Part shown: positions 23,367 to 32,785 of the stretch, piece by piece
How positions within the stretch are numbered: position 1 is the first letter of the stretch
Layout: every line of letters starts with the position of its first letter
Assembly (NCBI GenBank): GCA_963702955.1
Contig: OY969774.1
Span: 434,001 to 498,000 of the forward strand
Source: VRUE01 sp963702955
GTDB taxonomy: Bacteria > Actinomycetota > Thermoleophilia > Solirubrobacterales > 70-9
DNA: 64,000 nt
Direction of reading: 5' to 3'
Program-made: the position numbers and the translations under genes
Notes under the pieces: model-generated
The model's input: only the letters and a program-made list of their open reading frames with translations
Databases searched by the model: none
Told to the model about the DNA's origin: nothing

Positions 23367-24091
23367 TCGCGCCGGCCGAGATCCTCGCCGGCTGGCCGCT
23401 CGCCGCCTCCTTCGCCGCGGCGGCCACCGCGCAGGGCCTGCGCGCGCGCCGTCGCAGCGCCCTCAACCAGGCGCTGCACGAGCTGCGCCGCCCGCTGCAG
23501 GCGCTCGCGCTGGCGGGTGGGAGAGAACCGCCGCTGCCCGCCGTGGTCGAGAGTTCGGTCCGGCTGGCGACGGTCGCGCTGGAGCGGCTCGAGCGCGAGG
23601 TCAACGGCGGCGGCGCTCTCGGCGAGCAGCGCGAGCAGGTCCACGTCCGCCCGCTGATCGAGTCCGCGGTCGGTCGCTGGCAGGCGCGGGCGCAGCTCGG
23701 CGGCGGCTCGCTGCGGCTCGGCTGGTGGGCCGGCGAGGCGATCGTCAACGGCGACGGCGCGGCGCTCGCCCAGGCCGTCGACAACCTGATCGTCAACGCG
23801 ATCGAGCACGGCGGCCCGGCGGTCACGGTCGAGGCAAGGCGCAGCGGCAGGCGACTGCGAATCGTCGTCGCCGACTCCGGCACCGCCTCGCGACCGCCGT
23901 CGCGGCGCGGCACACCGGCCGAGACGATCGCCCGTCTCCGCGGCCGCAATCGCCGCGGACACGGGCTGGCCGTGGTCAGGCGGGTGGCGGCGGCTCACGA
24001 CGGCCGCTTCGCGCTGCAGCGCGCCGCGAGCGGCTCGCTCGCCGCGCTCGAGCTGCCGCTGGCCGGCGACGACTATCCGCTCGCAGCATGA
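23363..24091 (+). CDS. Sensor histidine kinase, short form
   Basis: The 242-residue protein has one N-terminal hydrophobic stretch (ILAGWPLAASFAAAATAQG), no sensor domain, then the dimerisation H-box ALHELRRPLQALAL with H39. The ATPase part shows the N box (LAQAVDNLIVNAIEHGG), a weak G1 box (IVVADSG) and a G2-like RRGHGLAVVRRVAAAH. The DxGxG motif is reduced to DSGTAS. It is coupled to the response regulator by a 4-bp overlap. Without a sensing domain it may respond to a partner protein or the membrane state. Confidence 0.82.
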   Translation: MIAPAEILAGWPLAASFAAAATAQGLRARRRSALNQALHELRRPLQALALAGGREPPLPAVVESSVRLATVALERLEREVNGGGALGEQREQVHVRPLIESAVGRWQARAQLGGGSLRLGWWAGEAIVNGDGAALAQAVDNLIVNAIEHGGPAVTVEARRSGRRLRIVVADSGTASRPPSRRGTPAETIARLRGRNRRGHGLAVVRRVAAAHDGRFALQRAASGSLAALELPLAGDDYPLAA

Positions 24092-24744
24092 GCCGCCGCG
24101 GGCGGGCGGTCGCCTTCCTGCTGGCGGCGCTGCTCGCCGCCGGCGCGGCGGCGGCGATCGCCGACGGCTACGGGTCGAGCGTCGCCCGCGGCTACGGTCC
24201 GCTGCGGCCCGTCGTCGTCCTCGACTCCTCGTTGCCGGCCGGCAGGAGGATCGGCCCGCGCCAGGCCGGCTCGGCGCTGGCGGTGCGCCGGGTGCCGGAG
24301 CGGTTCGTCCCACCCGGCGCGCTGGCCTCGCCGGCCGAAGCGCTCGGGTTCGTGCCGCGCGCGGCGCTGCCGGCCGGCTCCTACCTGCTGGCGGCGCAGC
24401 TCGGCACTCCGCACCGGCACAGTCGCCGCTCTCCCGCCCTCGACGGCGGTCGCCGCCCGGTCGAAATCGCGGTCAGCGGCGCCGGCGCCCTGCTCGCCAC
24501 GGGCGCGCCGCCGGCGGGCGGCAGGGTCAACGTGGTCGTGACCGGCGAACCGAGCGGTCCCGGTCCCGGGCGAACCCAGGTCGCCGCCGCGGCGGTGCCG
24601 CTGCTCGGCCTCCAGCCCGGTCCCGAAGGCGCCGAAGCCGGCGCCACGGCGGAGGCGACGCTGGCGCTGACCAAGGCGCAGGCGCTGCGGCTGATCGCCG
24701 CCGAGAGCTTCGCCCGCAAGATCACCCTGCTGCCCGGGGGCTAG
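24088..24744 (+). CDS. cpaB: CpaB/RcpC-like pilus assembly protein (SAF domain)
   Basis: The 218-residue protein has an N-terminal membrane anchor (AVAFLLAALLAAGAAAAIAD). The next part fits a SAF domain: VVVLDSSLPAGRRI, a conserved Pro-rich FVPPGAL, then FVPRAALPAGSYLLAAQL. CpaB/RcpC proteins act in the periplasm/wall of Tad (Flp) pilus systems. The stop is followed directly by the GTG of the CpaF ATPase gene, and the start overlaps the kinase stop. The assignment rests on the SAF pattern plus context. Confidence 0.7.
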   Translation: MSRRGRAVAFLLAALLAAGAAAAIADGYGSSVARGYGPLRPVVVLDSSLPAGRRIGPRQAGSALAVRRVPERFVPPGALASPAEALGFVPRAALPAGSYLLAAQLGTPHRHSRRSPALDGGRRPVEIAVSGAGALLATGAPPAGGRVNVVVTGEPSGPGPGRTQVAAAAVPLLGLQPGPEGAEAGATAEATLALTKAQALRLIAAESFARKITLLPGG

Positions 24745-25845
24745 GTGGAGGTGGAGGCGCGGCCGCGACACCTGGAGGCGTTCTCGGCCTCGCTGCGCGA
24801 GAAGCTGATCGAGCGCCGCCGGGCCGGCGCCGCCTCAGGTGCGCCGCCGGTGGGCGAGTTCGGCGAAGAGGTTCGGGAGCTGGTCAACGTCGAGGCGGCT
24901 CTGCTCGGCGCCGAGGATCGCGACGATCTCGTCGCCCGCATCGTCCGCGACACCGTCGGCCTCGGGCCGCTCGAGGAGCTGCTCGCCGACCCGAGCGTCG
25001 AGGAGGTGATGGTCAACGGGCCCGACCGCGTCTATATAGAGAGAGGCGGCCGGATCGAGCCGACCGCGGTCGCCTTCGCCGGCGAGGAGGAGTTGCGCAA
25101 CGCGATCGAGCGCATCCTCGCTCCGCTCGGCCGGCGGATCGACGAGCTGAGCCCGATGGTCAACGCGCGGCTGGCGGACGGCTCGCGGGTCAACGCGGTG
25201 ATCCCGCCGCTGGCGATCGACGGCCCGGCCCTCTCGATCCGCCGCTTCGGCGCCCGCCGTCCGGGGCCGCGCGAGCTGGTCGAGCTGGGCACGCTCGACC
25301 AGGCCCAGCTGGATCTGCTGCAGCGGGCGGTCGCCGGGCGGCGCAGCGTTCTGGTCAGCGGCGGCACCGGCTCGGGCAAGACGACTCTGCTCAACGCGAT
25401 CTCCGGCTTCATCGGCGAGGAGGAGCGCGTGGTGACGATCGAGGACGCGGCCGAGTTGAAGTTGCGGCAACGGCACGTAGTCCGCCTGGAGAGCCGTCCG
25501 GCGAGCGTCGAGGGCAGGGGAGAGGTGACGATCCGCGACCTGCTGCGCAACGCGCTGCGGATGCGGCCGGACCGGATCGTGATCGGCGAGGTGCGGGGCG
25601 CCGAGGCGCTCGACCTGCTGACCGCGCTCAACACCGGCCACGACGGGGCACTCTCGACGGTCCACGCCAACTCGCCGGCCGACGCGCTGAGCCGGCTGGA
25701 GACGCTTGCCCTGATGGCCGGGCTCGGCCTGCCGCACGAGGCGATCGCCGTGCAGGCGCGGCGGGGCATCGACCTCGTCGTCCAGCTGGAGCGCCGGGAT
25801 GACGGCTCGCGCCGGGTGGTCGAGATCGCCGAGGTCGCGTGCTGA
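24745..25845 (+). CDS. cpaF: CpaF/TadA secretion ATPase
   Basis: The 366-residue protein starts with GTG at 24745. Conserved segments are LGPLEELLADPSVEEVMVNG near residue 75, ALSIRRFGARR, Walker A VSGGTGSGKTTLLNA, the Asp box VVTIEDAAEL and the His box TALNTGHDGALSTVHANSP. It is a hexameric ATPase that powers assembly of Flp-type pili or a related secretion machine at the inner face of the membrane. It lacks the long N-terminal extension of some homologues. It overlaps tadB at the 3' end. Confidence 0.93.
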   Translation: MEVEARPRHLEAFSASLREKLIERRRAGAASGAPPVGEFGEEVRELVNVEAALLGAEDRDDLVARIVRDTVGLGPLEELLADPSVEEVMVNGPDRVYIERGGRIEPTAVAFAGEEELRNAIERILAPLGRRIDELSPMVNARLADGSRVNAVIPPLAIDGPALSIRRFGARRPGPRELVELGTLDQAQLDLLQRAVAGRRSVLVSGGTGSGKTTLLNAISGFIGEEERVVTIEDAAELKLRQRHVVRLESRPASVEGRGEVTIRDLLRNALRMRPDRIVIGEVRGAEALDLLTALNTGHDGALSTVHANSPADALSRLETLALMAGLGLPHEAIAVQARRGIDLVVQLERRDDGSRRVVEIAEVAC

Positions 25846-26675
25846 TCCTGGTCGGCGCCCTGGCCGGAGGGCTGGCGGCCCTGGCGGCGCGCGAGGCGGT
25901 GCTGGCGAGCCCGGCGGCGGCCCGCTGGCTGCGGCTGGCGCTGGAGCCGTTGCGGCGCGCCGGGCGGGAGGGTTACGCGCCCTCGACCCTGGAGCGCCGT
26001 CGCCTCGCCGCGGTCGGTGCCGGCGGCGCCCTGCTCGGCGGCTGGTTCCTCGCCGGGCCGTCGGTGGCGTTGCCGCTGGCGATCGCCGGTCCGGGCCTGG
26101 CGGCGTGGGCGGTCTCCAGCCGCCGCCGGCGCTACCGCCGGGCGGTCGAGCGGGCGCTGCCCGAGGTCGCCGCGGCGGTCGCCGACTCGCTTGCCGCCGG
26201 ACGCTCGCTGCGCGCCTCGCTGCCGGCCGCGGCCACCTCGCTCGACGGCCCGGCCGCGGTCGAGCTGGCGCGGCTCGGCGCCGAGCTGGACCTCGGCGCG
26301 CCGACCGGCGAGGCGGTCGCCGGCTGGCGGCGGCGGATGCGATCCGCCCGGATCGACGCCTTCGCCGCGGCGCTGCTCAGCCAGCGGCTGGCGGGCGGCG
26401 ACCTCGCCGGGCTGCTGCGCCGCTTCGCCGCGGGGGCGGCCGAGCGCGACCGGGCGGCCGAAGACGCGCGCTCGGCGACCGCCCAGGCCAGATTCACCGG
26501 CTTGCTCGTCGTCGCGATGCCAAGTGGCGGCGCCCTCTTCGCCGAGCTGATCCAGCCCGGCTTCGTCGGCAAGGTGATGGGCACTCCCGCATCGGCCGTC
26601 CTCGTCGCGCTCGCGGCAGCGTTCCAAATCGCCGGCTTCGTCGCGATCCGCCGCCTCTCGCGGGTGGTCGAGTGA
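25839..26675 (+). CDS. tadB: TadB-like membrane platform protein
   Basis: The 278-residue protein starts at GTG 25839, overlapping cpaF by 7 bp. It has two N-terminal and two C-terminal membrane segments around a type II secretion F domain: RRAVERALPEVAAAVADSLA, GRSLRASLPAAA, and AFAAALLSQRLAGGDLAGLL. The C-terminal helix LLVVAMPSGGALFAEL follows the usual layout. With TadC it forms the inner-membrane platform driven by CpaF. The 3' end overlaps tadC (GTGA). Confidence 0.85.
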   Translation: MLILVGALAGGLAALAAREAVLASPAAARWLRLALEPLRRAGREGYAPSTLERRRLAAVGAGGALLGGWFLAGPSVALPLAIAGPGLAAWAVSSRRRRYRRAVERALPEVAAAVADSLAAGRSLRASLPAAATSLDGPAAVELARLGAELDLGAPTGEAVAGWRRRMRSARIDAFAAALLSQRLAGGDLAGLLRRFAAGAAERDRAAEDARSATAQARFTGLLVVAMPSGGALFAELIQPGFVGKVMGTPASAVLVALAAAFQIAGFVAIRRLSRVVE

Positions 26676-27493
26676 ACGGCGCGGGCCTGCTCGCCGCGAT
26701 TTCGGTGCTGCTCGCCTGCGCCGCGCTGCGCGAGCTGCGGCCCGCCGGCGCGCCGGGCGGCGCGTCTCCGCTCGGCTTCCTCACCCGCGGGCGTTCGGCG
26801 CGGGCGGCGCTGCGCCTCGGCCTGCCGGCGCGGATCTCGCGGGCTGGGTTGGAGGAGCGGATCTCGCTCGGCGCCGTGCTGCTGGCGAAGCTGGCCTGCA
26901 CGGCGACAGGTGGTATCGCCGCCTTGCTTGCGGTGCCGGCTGCACCGGGGCGGATCGCGATCCTGGTCGCGATCGGCATGCCCGCGGCCGGGTTCGTCCT
27001 TCCCGACGCTCTGCTGGAGCGCGAGGCGCGCCGCCGCCGGCGTCGCCTGCTCGGGGCGCTGCCCGATGCGCTCGACCTGCTCGCCGTCGCCTCCGCCTCC
27101 GGTCGCAGCCCGGCGGCCGGGTTCGCCGAGATCGCTCGCTCCGGCGAGGGGCCGCTGGCCGAGGAGCTGCGGATGACCGTCGCCGAGCTCTCCTGCGGCC
27201 GCCCGCTGCCGGACGCCCTGCGGGGGCTGCGCGAGCGCGTCCCGGGCAGCGAGCTCGCGACCCTCTGCGCCTCGATCGAGCGCTCCCGCCGGCTCGGCTC
27301 GCCCCTCGCCGACCAGCTCCGCCGCCAGTCGGGGTCCCTGCGCCGCGACCAGCGTCGCGCGGTCGAGGAGCGGGCCGCCCGCGCCGCGCCGAAGATCCAG
27401 CTCGTCGTCGCCCTGGTCCTCGTCCCCTCGGTCCTGCTGATGATCGCCGCCGGCCTGATCGCCAACGCCGACGTCCTCCTCGGCGGCTTCTAG
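26672..27493 (+). CDS. tadC: TadC-like membrane platform protein
   Basis: The 273-residue protein starts at GTG 26672. The T2SF domain appears as LLGALPDALDLLAVASASGR, GPLAEELRMTVAEL, GRPLPDALRGLRERVPGSEL and IERSRRLGSPLADQLRRQS. Membrane helices lie at about 65-105 and at the C-terminus (KIQLVVALVLVPSVLLMIAAG). It is the last gene of the Tad unit. No prepilin, TadZ, TadE or prepilin peptidase gene is adjacent, so the pilin must be encoded elsewhere. Confidence 0.85.
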   Translation: MNGAGLLAAISVLLACAALRELRPAGAPGGASPLGFLTRGRSARAALRLGLPARISRAGLEERISLGAVLLAKLACTATGGIAALLAVPAAPGRIAILVAIGMPAAGFVLPDALLEREARRRRRRLLGALPDALDLLAVASASGRSPAAGFAEIARSGEGPLAEELRMTVAELSCGRPLPDALRGLRERVPGSELATLCASIERSRRLGSPLADQLRRQSGSLRRDQRRAVEERAARAAPKIQLVVALVLVPSVLLMIAAGLIANADVLLGGF

Positions 27494-27556
27494 CGATCCC
27501 CGCTCCCCTGCAACCGGGCTTGCGGTTGGGGCGGATGTTTGTGGTCGTGTTGCAAA

Positions 27557-27582
27557 GTGGGGCGAAGTGGGGTAGTGTGGCG
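27557..27582 (+). promoter_or_regulatory. MraZ operator (direct repeats)
   Basis: GTGGGG (27557), GTGGGG (27567) and a weaker GTGGCG (27577) repeat with exact 10-bp spacing, about 100 bp before mraZ. MraZ binds tandem TGGG-type repeats with this period to autoregulate the dcw operon. The 187 bp before mraZ hold no gene. Confidence 0.75.
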
Positions 27583-27598
27583 CTCGAGTTGAAGCCCA

Positions 27599-27641
27599 GG
27601 ACCGGGGTGGTGAGGCTCCTCCCACCTCATCACTCCGGTCC
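27599..27641 (+). promoter_or_regulatory. Long hairpin in the mraZ leader
   Basis: A 17-bp stem pairs 27599-27615 (GGACCGGGGTGGTGAGG) with 27625-27641, using two G-U pairs and a 9-nt loop. It sits between the MraZ operator and the start codon. No T-run follows, so it is more likely an mRNA-stabilising or translation-modulating leader structure than a terminator. Confidence 0.5.
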
Positions 27642-27680
27642 CAACTCTCTTCCCAGGCCGCAGAAAGGACATCGACGAGG

Positions 27681-28124
27681 ATGGCATTCCGGGGTCTCTA
27701 CGAGCACAGCCTCGACTCCAAGGATCGCCTCACGGTTCCCTCCCGGTTCCGCGCTCCGCTCTCCGACGGCGTTGTTCTCTCCAAGGGCTTCGACCCCTGC
27801 GTCTGGGTGCACACGACCGCGGAGTTCGAGCAGCTCTCCGACCGCTTCCTCTCGCCGCACAGCCCGTTCGGCAGCGACGCGCGCCGCCTGCGGCGCCGCT
27901 TCCACGGCGGCTCCTTCGACGAGAAGCTCGACTCGGCCGGCCGCATCCGCGTCCCCAAACCGCTGATCGAGCACGCCGGCCTGACCGGCCCCTGCGTCGT
28001 GATCGGCGCCGGCGAGTACCTCGAGATCTGGAACGCCGAGGCCTGGGCGAAGCAGGAGGAGGAGCTCGACGCCGCCGCTCCCGAAATCGCCGAGGGCCTG
28101 GCCGGAAGCGGAGCGGCTGCGTGA
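27681..28124 (+). CDS. mraZ: Transcriptional regulator MraZ
   Basis: The 147-residue protein carries the two SpoVT/AbrB half-domains: FRGLYEHSLDSKDRLTVPSR (3-22) and GGSFDEKLDSAGRIRVPKPL (about 76-95). It is the conserved first gene of division and cell-wall clusters, a ring-forming repressor of its own operon. The matching GTGGGG repeats are 100 bp upstream. The ribosome site is AAAGGA about 11 bases before the ATG. The C-terminal tail is Glu/Ala-rich. Confidence 0.95.
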   Translation: MAFRGLYEHSLDSKDRLTVPSRFRAPLSDGVVLSKGFDPCVWVHTTAEFEQLSDRFLSPHSPFGSDARRLRRRFHGGSFDEKLDSAGRIRVPKPLIEHAGLTGPCVVIGAGEYLEIWNAEAWAKQEEELDAAAPEIAEGLAGSGAAA

Positions 28125-28125
28125 G

Positions 28126-29145
28126 ATGCGAGCCCGTGCCGAACTCCAGCCGGCGGCTGCCCCGCAAGCGATGAGCGCAACCCTTCTATTCATGCCGACC
28201 GAGCACGAACCAGTCCTCGCCCCCGAGCTGACCGCCCTGCTCGCGCCGCAGCCGGGCCAGACCGCGGTCGACTGCACCTTCGGCGGCGGCGGCCACGCGC
28301 GCCTGATCGCCGCGGCGATCGGCCCCGAGGGAACGCTGATCTGCATCGACCGCGACCCCGCGGCGGAGGCCCGCTTCGAGCGCTTCGCCGCCGAGGCGCC
28401 CTGCTGCACTCGCTTCATCGGTTCCGACTTCGCGGCAGGGCTTCGCACCCTGCGCGGCGAAGGCCTCCACCCAGACATGGTCTACATGGACCTCGGAATG
28501 TCCTCGATGCAGGTCGACGCCCGGGAGCGGGGCTTCTCCTACTCCTACGACGCGCCACTCGACATGCGCATGGACACGCGCCGGCAGCTGACCGCCGCCG
28601 ACCTGCTCAACGAGTGGCCGGAGTCGCGGATCGCGCAGGCGCTGCGCCGCTTCGGCGAGGAGCGCTACGCCGGCGGGATCGCCCGCGAGATCGTCCGACG
28701 CCGGCCGCTGGGGACGACCTCCGAGCTGGTCGCCGCGGTCAAGGCCGGGATGCCGGCCTCGGCGCGGTTCGGCGGCGGCCACCCGGCGAAGCGGACCTTC
28801 CAGGCGATCCGGATCGCCGTCAACGGCGAGCTCGACTCGCTCGAGGACGCGCTGCCGACGGCCTGGGGGATGCTGCCGATCGGCGGTCGGCTCGCTGCGA
28901 TCTCCTTCCACTCGCTCGAGGACCGTCGCGTCAAGCGCTTCCTGGCGGAGCGCGCCCGCGGCTGCGTCTGCCCGCCGGAGCTGCCGGTCTGCGTCTGCGG
29001 CCGCGAGCCCGAAGCCGAGCTGCCGGCCCGGCGGGCGATCGCCCCCGGGCCCGACGAGGTCGCCGCCAACCCGCGCTCCAAGTCCGCCCACCTGCGCGCC
29101 GCGGCGAAGATCGCCGCCGCACAACCGGCCGGGAGCGCCGCCTGA
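28126..29145 (+). CDS. rsmH: 16S rRNA (cytosine-1402-N4) methyltransferase RsmH
   Basis: The frame from ATG 28126 gives 339 residues, but in-frame ATGs at 28171 and 28192 are alternatives. MPTEHEPVLAPELTALL at 28192 matches the usual RsmH N-terminus best; no start has a good ribosome site. SAM-binding motifs are VDCTFGGGGHARLI and LICIDRDPAA, followed by VYMDLGMSSMQVD. HPAKRTFQAIRIAVNGEL and ISFHSLEDRRVK are RsmH hallmarks. It methylates N4 of C1402 in 16S rRNA. It begins one base after the mraZ stop and overlaps ftsL (TGATG). Confidence 0.95.
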   Translation: MRARAELQPAAAPQAMSATLLFMPTEHEPVLAPELTALLAPQPGQTAVDCTFGGGGHARLIAAAIGPEGTLICIDRDPAAEARFERFAAEAPCCTRFIGSDFAAGLRTLRGEGLHPDMVYMDLGMSSMQVDARERGFSYSYDAPLDMRMDTRRQLTAADLLNEWPESRIAQALRRFGEERYAGGIAREIVRRRPLGTTSELVAAVKAGMPASARFGGGHPAKRTFQAIRIAVNGELDSLEDALPTAWGMLPIGGRLAAISFHSLEDRRVKRFLAERARGCVCPPELPVCVCGREPEAELPARRAIAPGPDEVAANPRSKSAHLRAAAKIAAAQPAGSAA

Positions 29146-29630
29146 TGGCCGCCGCCGCGACCGCCCGCAGCGCCGCCCCGACCCGCGCGCCGCGCCACCG
29201 GCCCGCGCCGCGGCCTCGCAAAGCGCCGGTCCGCCGCCCCGGTGGCCAGCTGATCCCGATCGCCGTCGGCACCGCGACCGCGGTTCGCAACCTGCCCGAC
29301 TCCGGCCTGATGGTGCGGCTGACCCGTGGCCGCGCCTGGATCGCGGTGCTCGGCGTCCTGCTGGTCGGGATCGTCACCCTCAACGTGATCACCCTCAGCC
29401 TCGCCGCCGGTGCCGGCCACGTCGACCAGAACATCCAGGCGCTCGACCAGGAGAACTCGCTGCTGCGCAGCCGCGACGCCGAGCGCTCCGGAGCGGCCCG
29501 CGTCCGCCACGACGCCGCCTCGTTCGGCCTGAGCGCCGCGCCGGCGAACGAAGTCGGCTTCGTCAAGGCCGAGCCGAGCGACGCGGCGACCGCGGCACGG
29601 CGCCTCGCGGCCGCCGAAGCGGGCTACTGA
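29145..29630 (+). CDS. ftsL: FtsL-like cell-division protein
   Basis: The 161-residue bitopic protein has a basic Pro/Arg-rich cytoplasmic tail (1-65), one membrane helix (AWIAVLGVLLVGIVTLNVITL) and a short leucine-zipper-like extracellular coiled coil (IQALDQENSLLRSRDAE). Sequence conservation of FtsL is low everywhere. The call rests on topology and on position between rsmH and ftsI, the standard place for ftsL. It would connect with FtsQ and the DivIC/FtsB-type partner, which is not in this window. Confidence 0.8.
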   Translation: MAAAATARSAAPTRAPRHRPAPRPRKAPVRRPGGQLIPIAVGTATAVRNLPDSGLMVRLTRGRAWIAVLGVLLVGIVTLNVITLSLAAGAGHVDQNIQALDQENSLLRSRDAERSGAARVRHDAASFGLSAAPANEVGFVKAEPSDAATAARRLAAAEAGY

Positions 29631-29638
29631 GGCCCTCG

Positions 29639-31291
29639 ATGCGGACGATCGAGCGAAGGATCGGACTGCTCTTCGCCGGCTTTCTCCTCTGCTTCCTCGT
29701 GATCGGCGCCCGCGCCTTCTGGCTGCAGGGGGTCGAAGGGGCGACGCTCGCCTCCGAGGCGGCCTCGCAGCAGACCGAGTCGATCGTCGTCCCCGGCCTG
29801 CGCGGCAGCGTCCTCGATCGCTACGGCAACCCGCTCGCCGTCTCCGAAGACGCGAAGACGATCTACGCGACGCCCTACCAGGTCAAGCAGGCGGGGAAGG
29901 ACGCCGCCGAACTGGCCCCGATCCTCGGCATGAAGAGCAGCGAAGTGCTGAAGAGCCTGACTGCGGAAGGAGGCTTCTCCTACGTCGCCCGCAAGGTCAA
30001 CCTGCCGACCGCGGCCCGGGTTGCGCGGCTCGAACTGGCCGGGATCGGCGAGCTTCCCGACAGCCGCCGCACCTACCCGCAGGGGGACCTTGCGACGCAG
30101 ACGATCGGCGCGGTCGGCTCCGAAAACCAGGGCCTGACCGGGCTCGAGGCCGGCGAGGAATCGGTGCTGCGCGGCGAAGACGGCGAACGGCAGGTCGTCA
30201 ACGACGCGCTCGGCGAACCGATCCGGCTGGAAACCGTGAAGGGAGCGAAGGACGGGGAAGACCTGCAGCTGACGCTCGACCCGGCGATCCAGAAGAGGAC
30301 CGAACAGGTGCTGGGCGAAGTCGGCGAAACCTACGCGCCGAAGGGCGCCACGGCGATCGTCATGGACCCGCGCAACTCGCAGATCCTGGCGACGGCGAAC
30401 TGGCCGCCGGTCGATCCGACCGACCTCGAAGGCGTCGATCCCGAAGACCTGATGGAACGCGCGACCGGCTTCACCTACGAGCCGGGCTCGACCTTCAAGG
30501 CGTTCACCGTCTCTGCCGCTCTCGAGGAAGGGGAGGTGACGCCGGAAACGTCCTTCACGCTGCCGCCCGAACTCCACGTCGCCGACCGCACGATCACCGA
30601 CGCCGAGCCGCGCCCGACCGTGACCCTGACCGTAGCCCAGATCCTCGCCCAGTCCTCCAACGTCGGCGCGGTGACGATCGGCCTCGGGCTGGGCGCGGAA
30701 AAGTTCAGCCGCTGGATCGACCGCTTCGGCTTCGGCCGCCCGACCGGGGTGCAGTTCCCGGCCGAGGAGCAGGGGCTCGTGCCGAAGCTGGACGAATACT
30801 CCGGCTCGACGATGGGCAACCTGCCGATGGGCCAGGGCCTGGGGGTGACGCCGATGCAGATGATCGCCGGCTACTCGGCGATCGCCGACGGCGGCATCCT
30901 GCGGCGGCCGCAGCTGATCGAGAAGGTCGGCGACGAACCGGTCCACGAGCCGAAGGGGCACCGGGTGATCTCCCCGCAGGTGGCCGAAGAGGTGCGAACG
31001 ATGCTCGAGGGGGTGCTCGAAGCGGGCGGCACGGCGTCCGAGGTGAGCGTGCCCGGGTACACGCTGGCCGGCAAGACCGGGACCGCGCAGGTGGCCGAAG
31101 ACGGGGGGTACTCCGAAACCAAGTTCGTGGCCTCGTTCATCGGATTCGCGCCGGCGGCCAATCCGCGGTTGCTGGTGGCGGTGATCGTCGATCAGCCGCA
31201 GGGGGATATCTACGGCGGGTCGGTGGCGGCTCCGGCGTTCGGCAAGATCGCGGCGTTTGCTCTTCCCTATCTGGGTGTGCCCAGCGAATAG
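29639..31291 (+). CDS. ftsI: Septal penicillin-binding protein (PBP3/FtsI)
   Basis: The 550-residue protein has an N-terminal anchor helix (IGLLFAGFLLCFLVIGARAF), a PBP dimerisation domain starting at RGSVLDRYGNPLAVS, and a transpeptidase domain. Active-site motifs are the SxxK serine in EPGSTFKAFT, SSN in LAQSSNVGAV, and KTG in LAGKTGTAQV. It crosslinks peptidoglycan at the septum. The usual PASTA domains of many actinobacterial PBPs are absent. It lies 8 bp after ftsL. Confidence 0.94.
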   Translation: MRTIERRIGLLFAGFLLCFLVIGARAFWLQGVEGATLASEAASQQTESIVVPGLRGSVLDRYGNPLAVSEDAKTIYATPYQVKQAGKDAAELAPILGMKSSEVLKSLTAEGGFSYVARKVNLPTAARVARLELAGIGELPDSRRTYPQGDLATQTIGAVGSENQGLTGLEAGEESVLRGEDGERQVVNDALGEPIRLETVKGAKDGEDLQLTLDPAIQKRTEQVLGEVGETYAPKGATAIVMDPRNSQILATANWPPVDPTDLEGVDPEDLMERATGFTYEPGSTFKAFTVSAALEEGEVTPETSFTLPPELHVADRTITDAEPRPTVTLTVAQILAQSSNVGAVTIGLGLGAEKFSRWIDRFGFGRPTGVQFPAEEQGLVPKLDEYSGSTMGNLPMGQGLGVTPMQMIAGYSAIADGGILRRPQLIEKVGDEPVHEPKGHRVISPQVAEEVRTMLEGVLEAGGTASEVSVPGYTLAGKTGTAQVAEDGGYSETKFVASFIGFAPAANPRLLVAVIVDQPQGDIYGGSVAAPAFGKIAAFALPYLGVPSE

Positions 31292-31315
31292 CGGGCCCTC
31301 CTAAACTCCGCTGCC

Positions 31316-32781
<1,466 letters not shown>

Positions 32782-32785
<4 letters not shown>

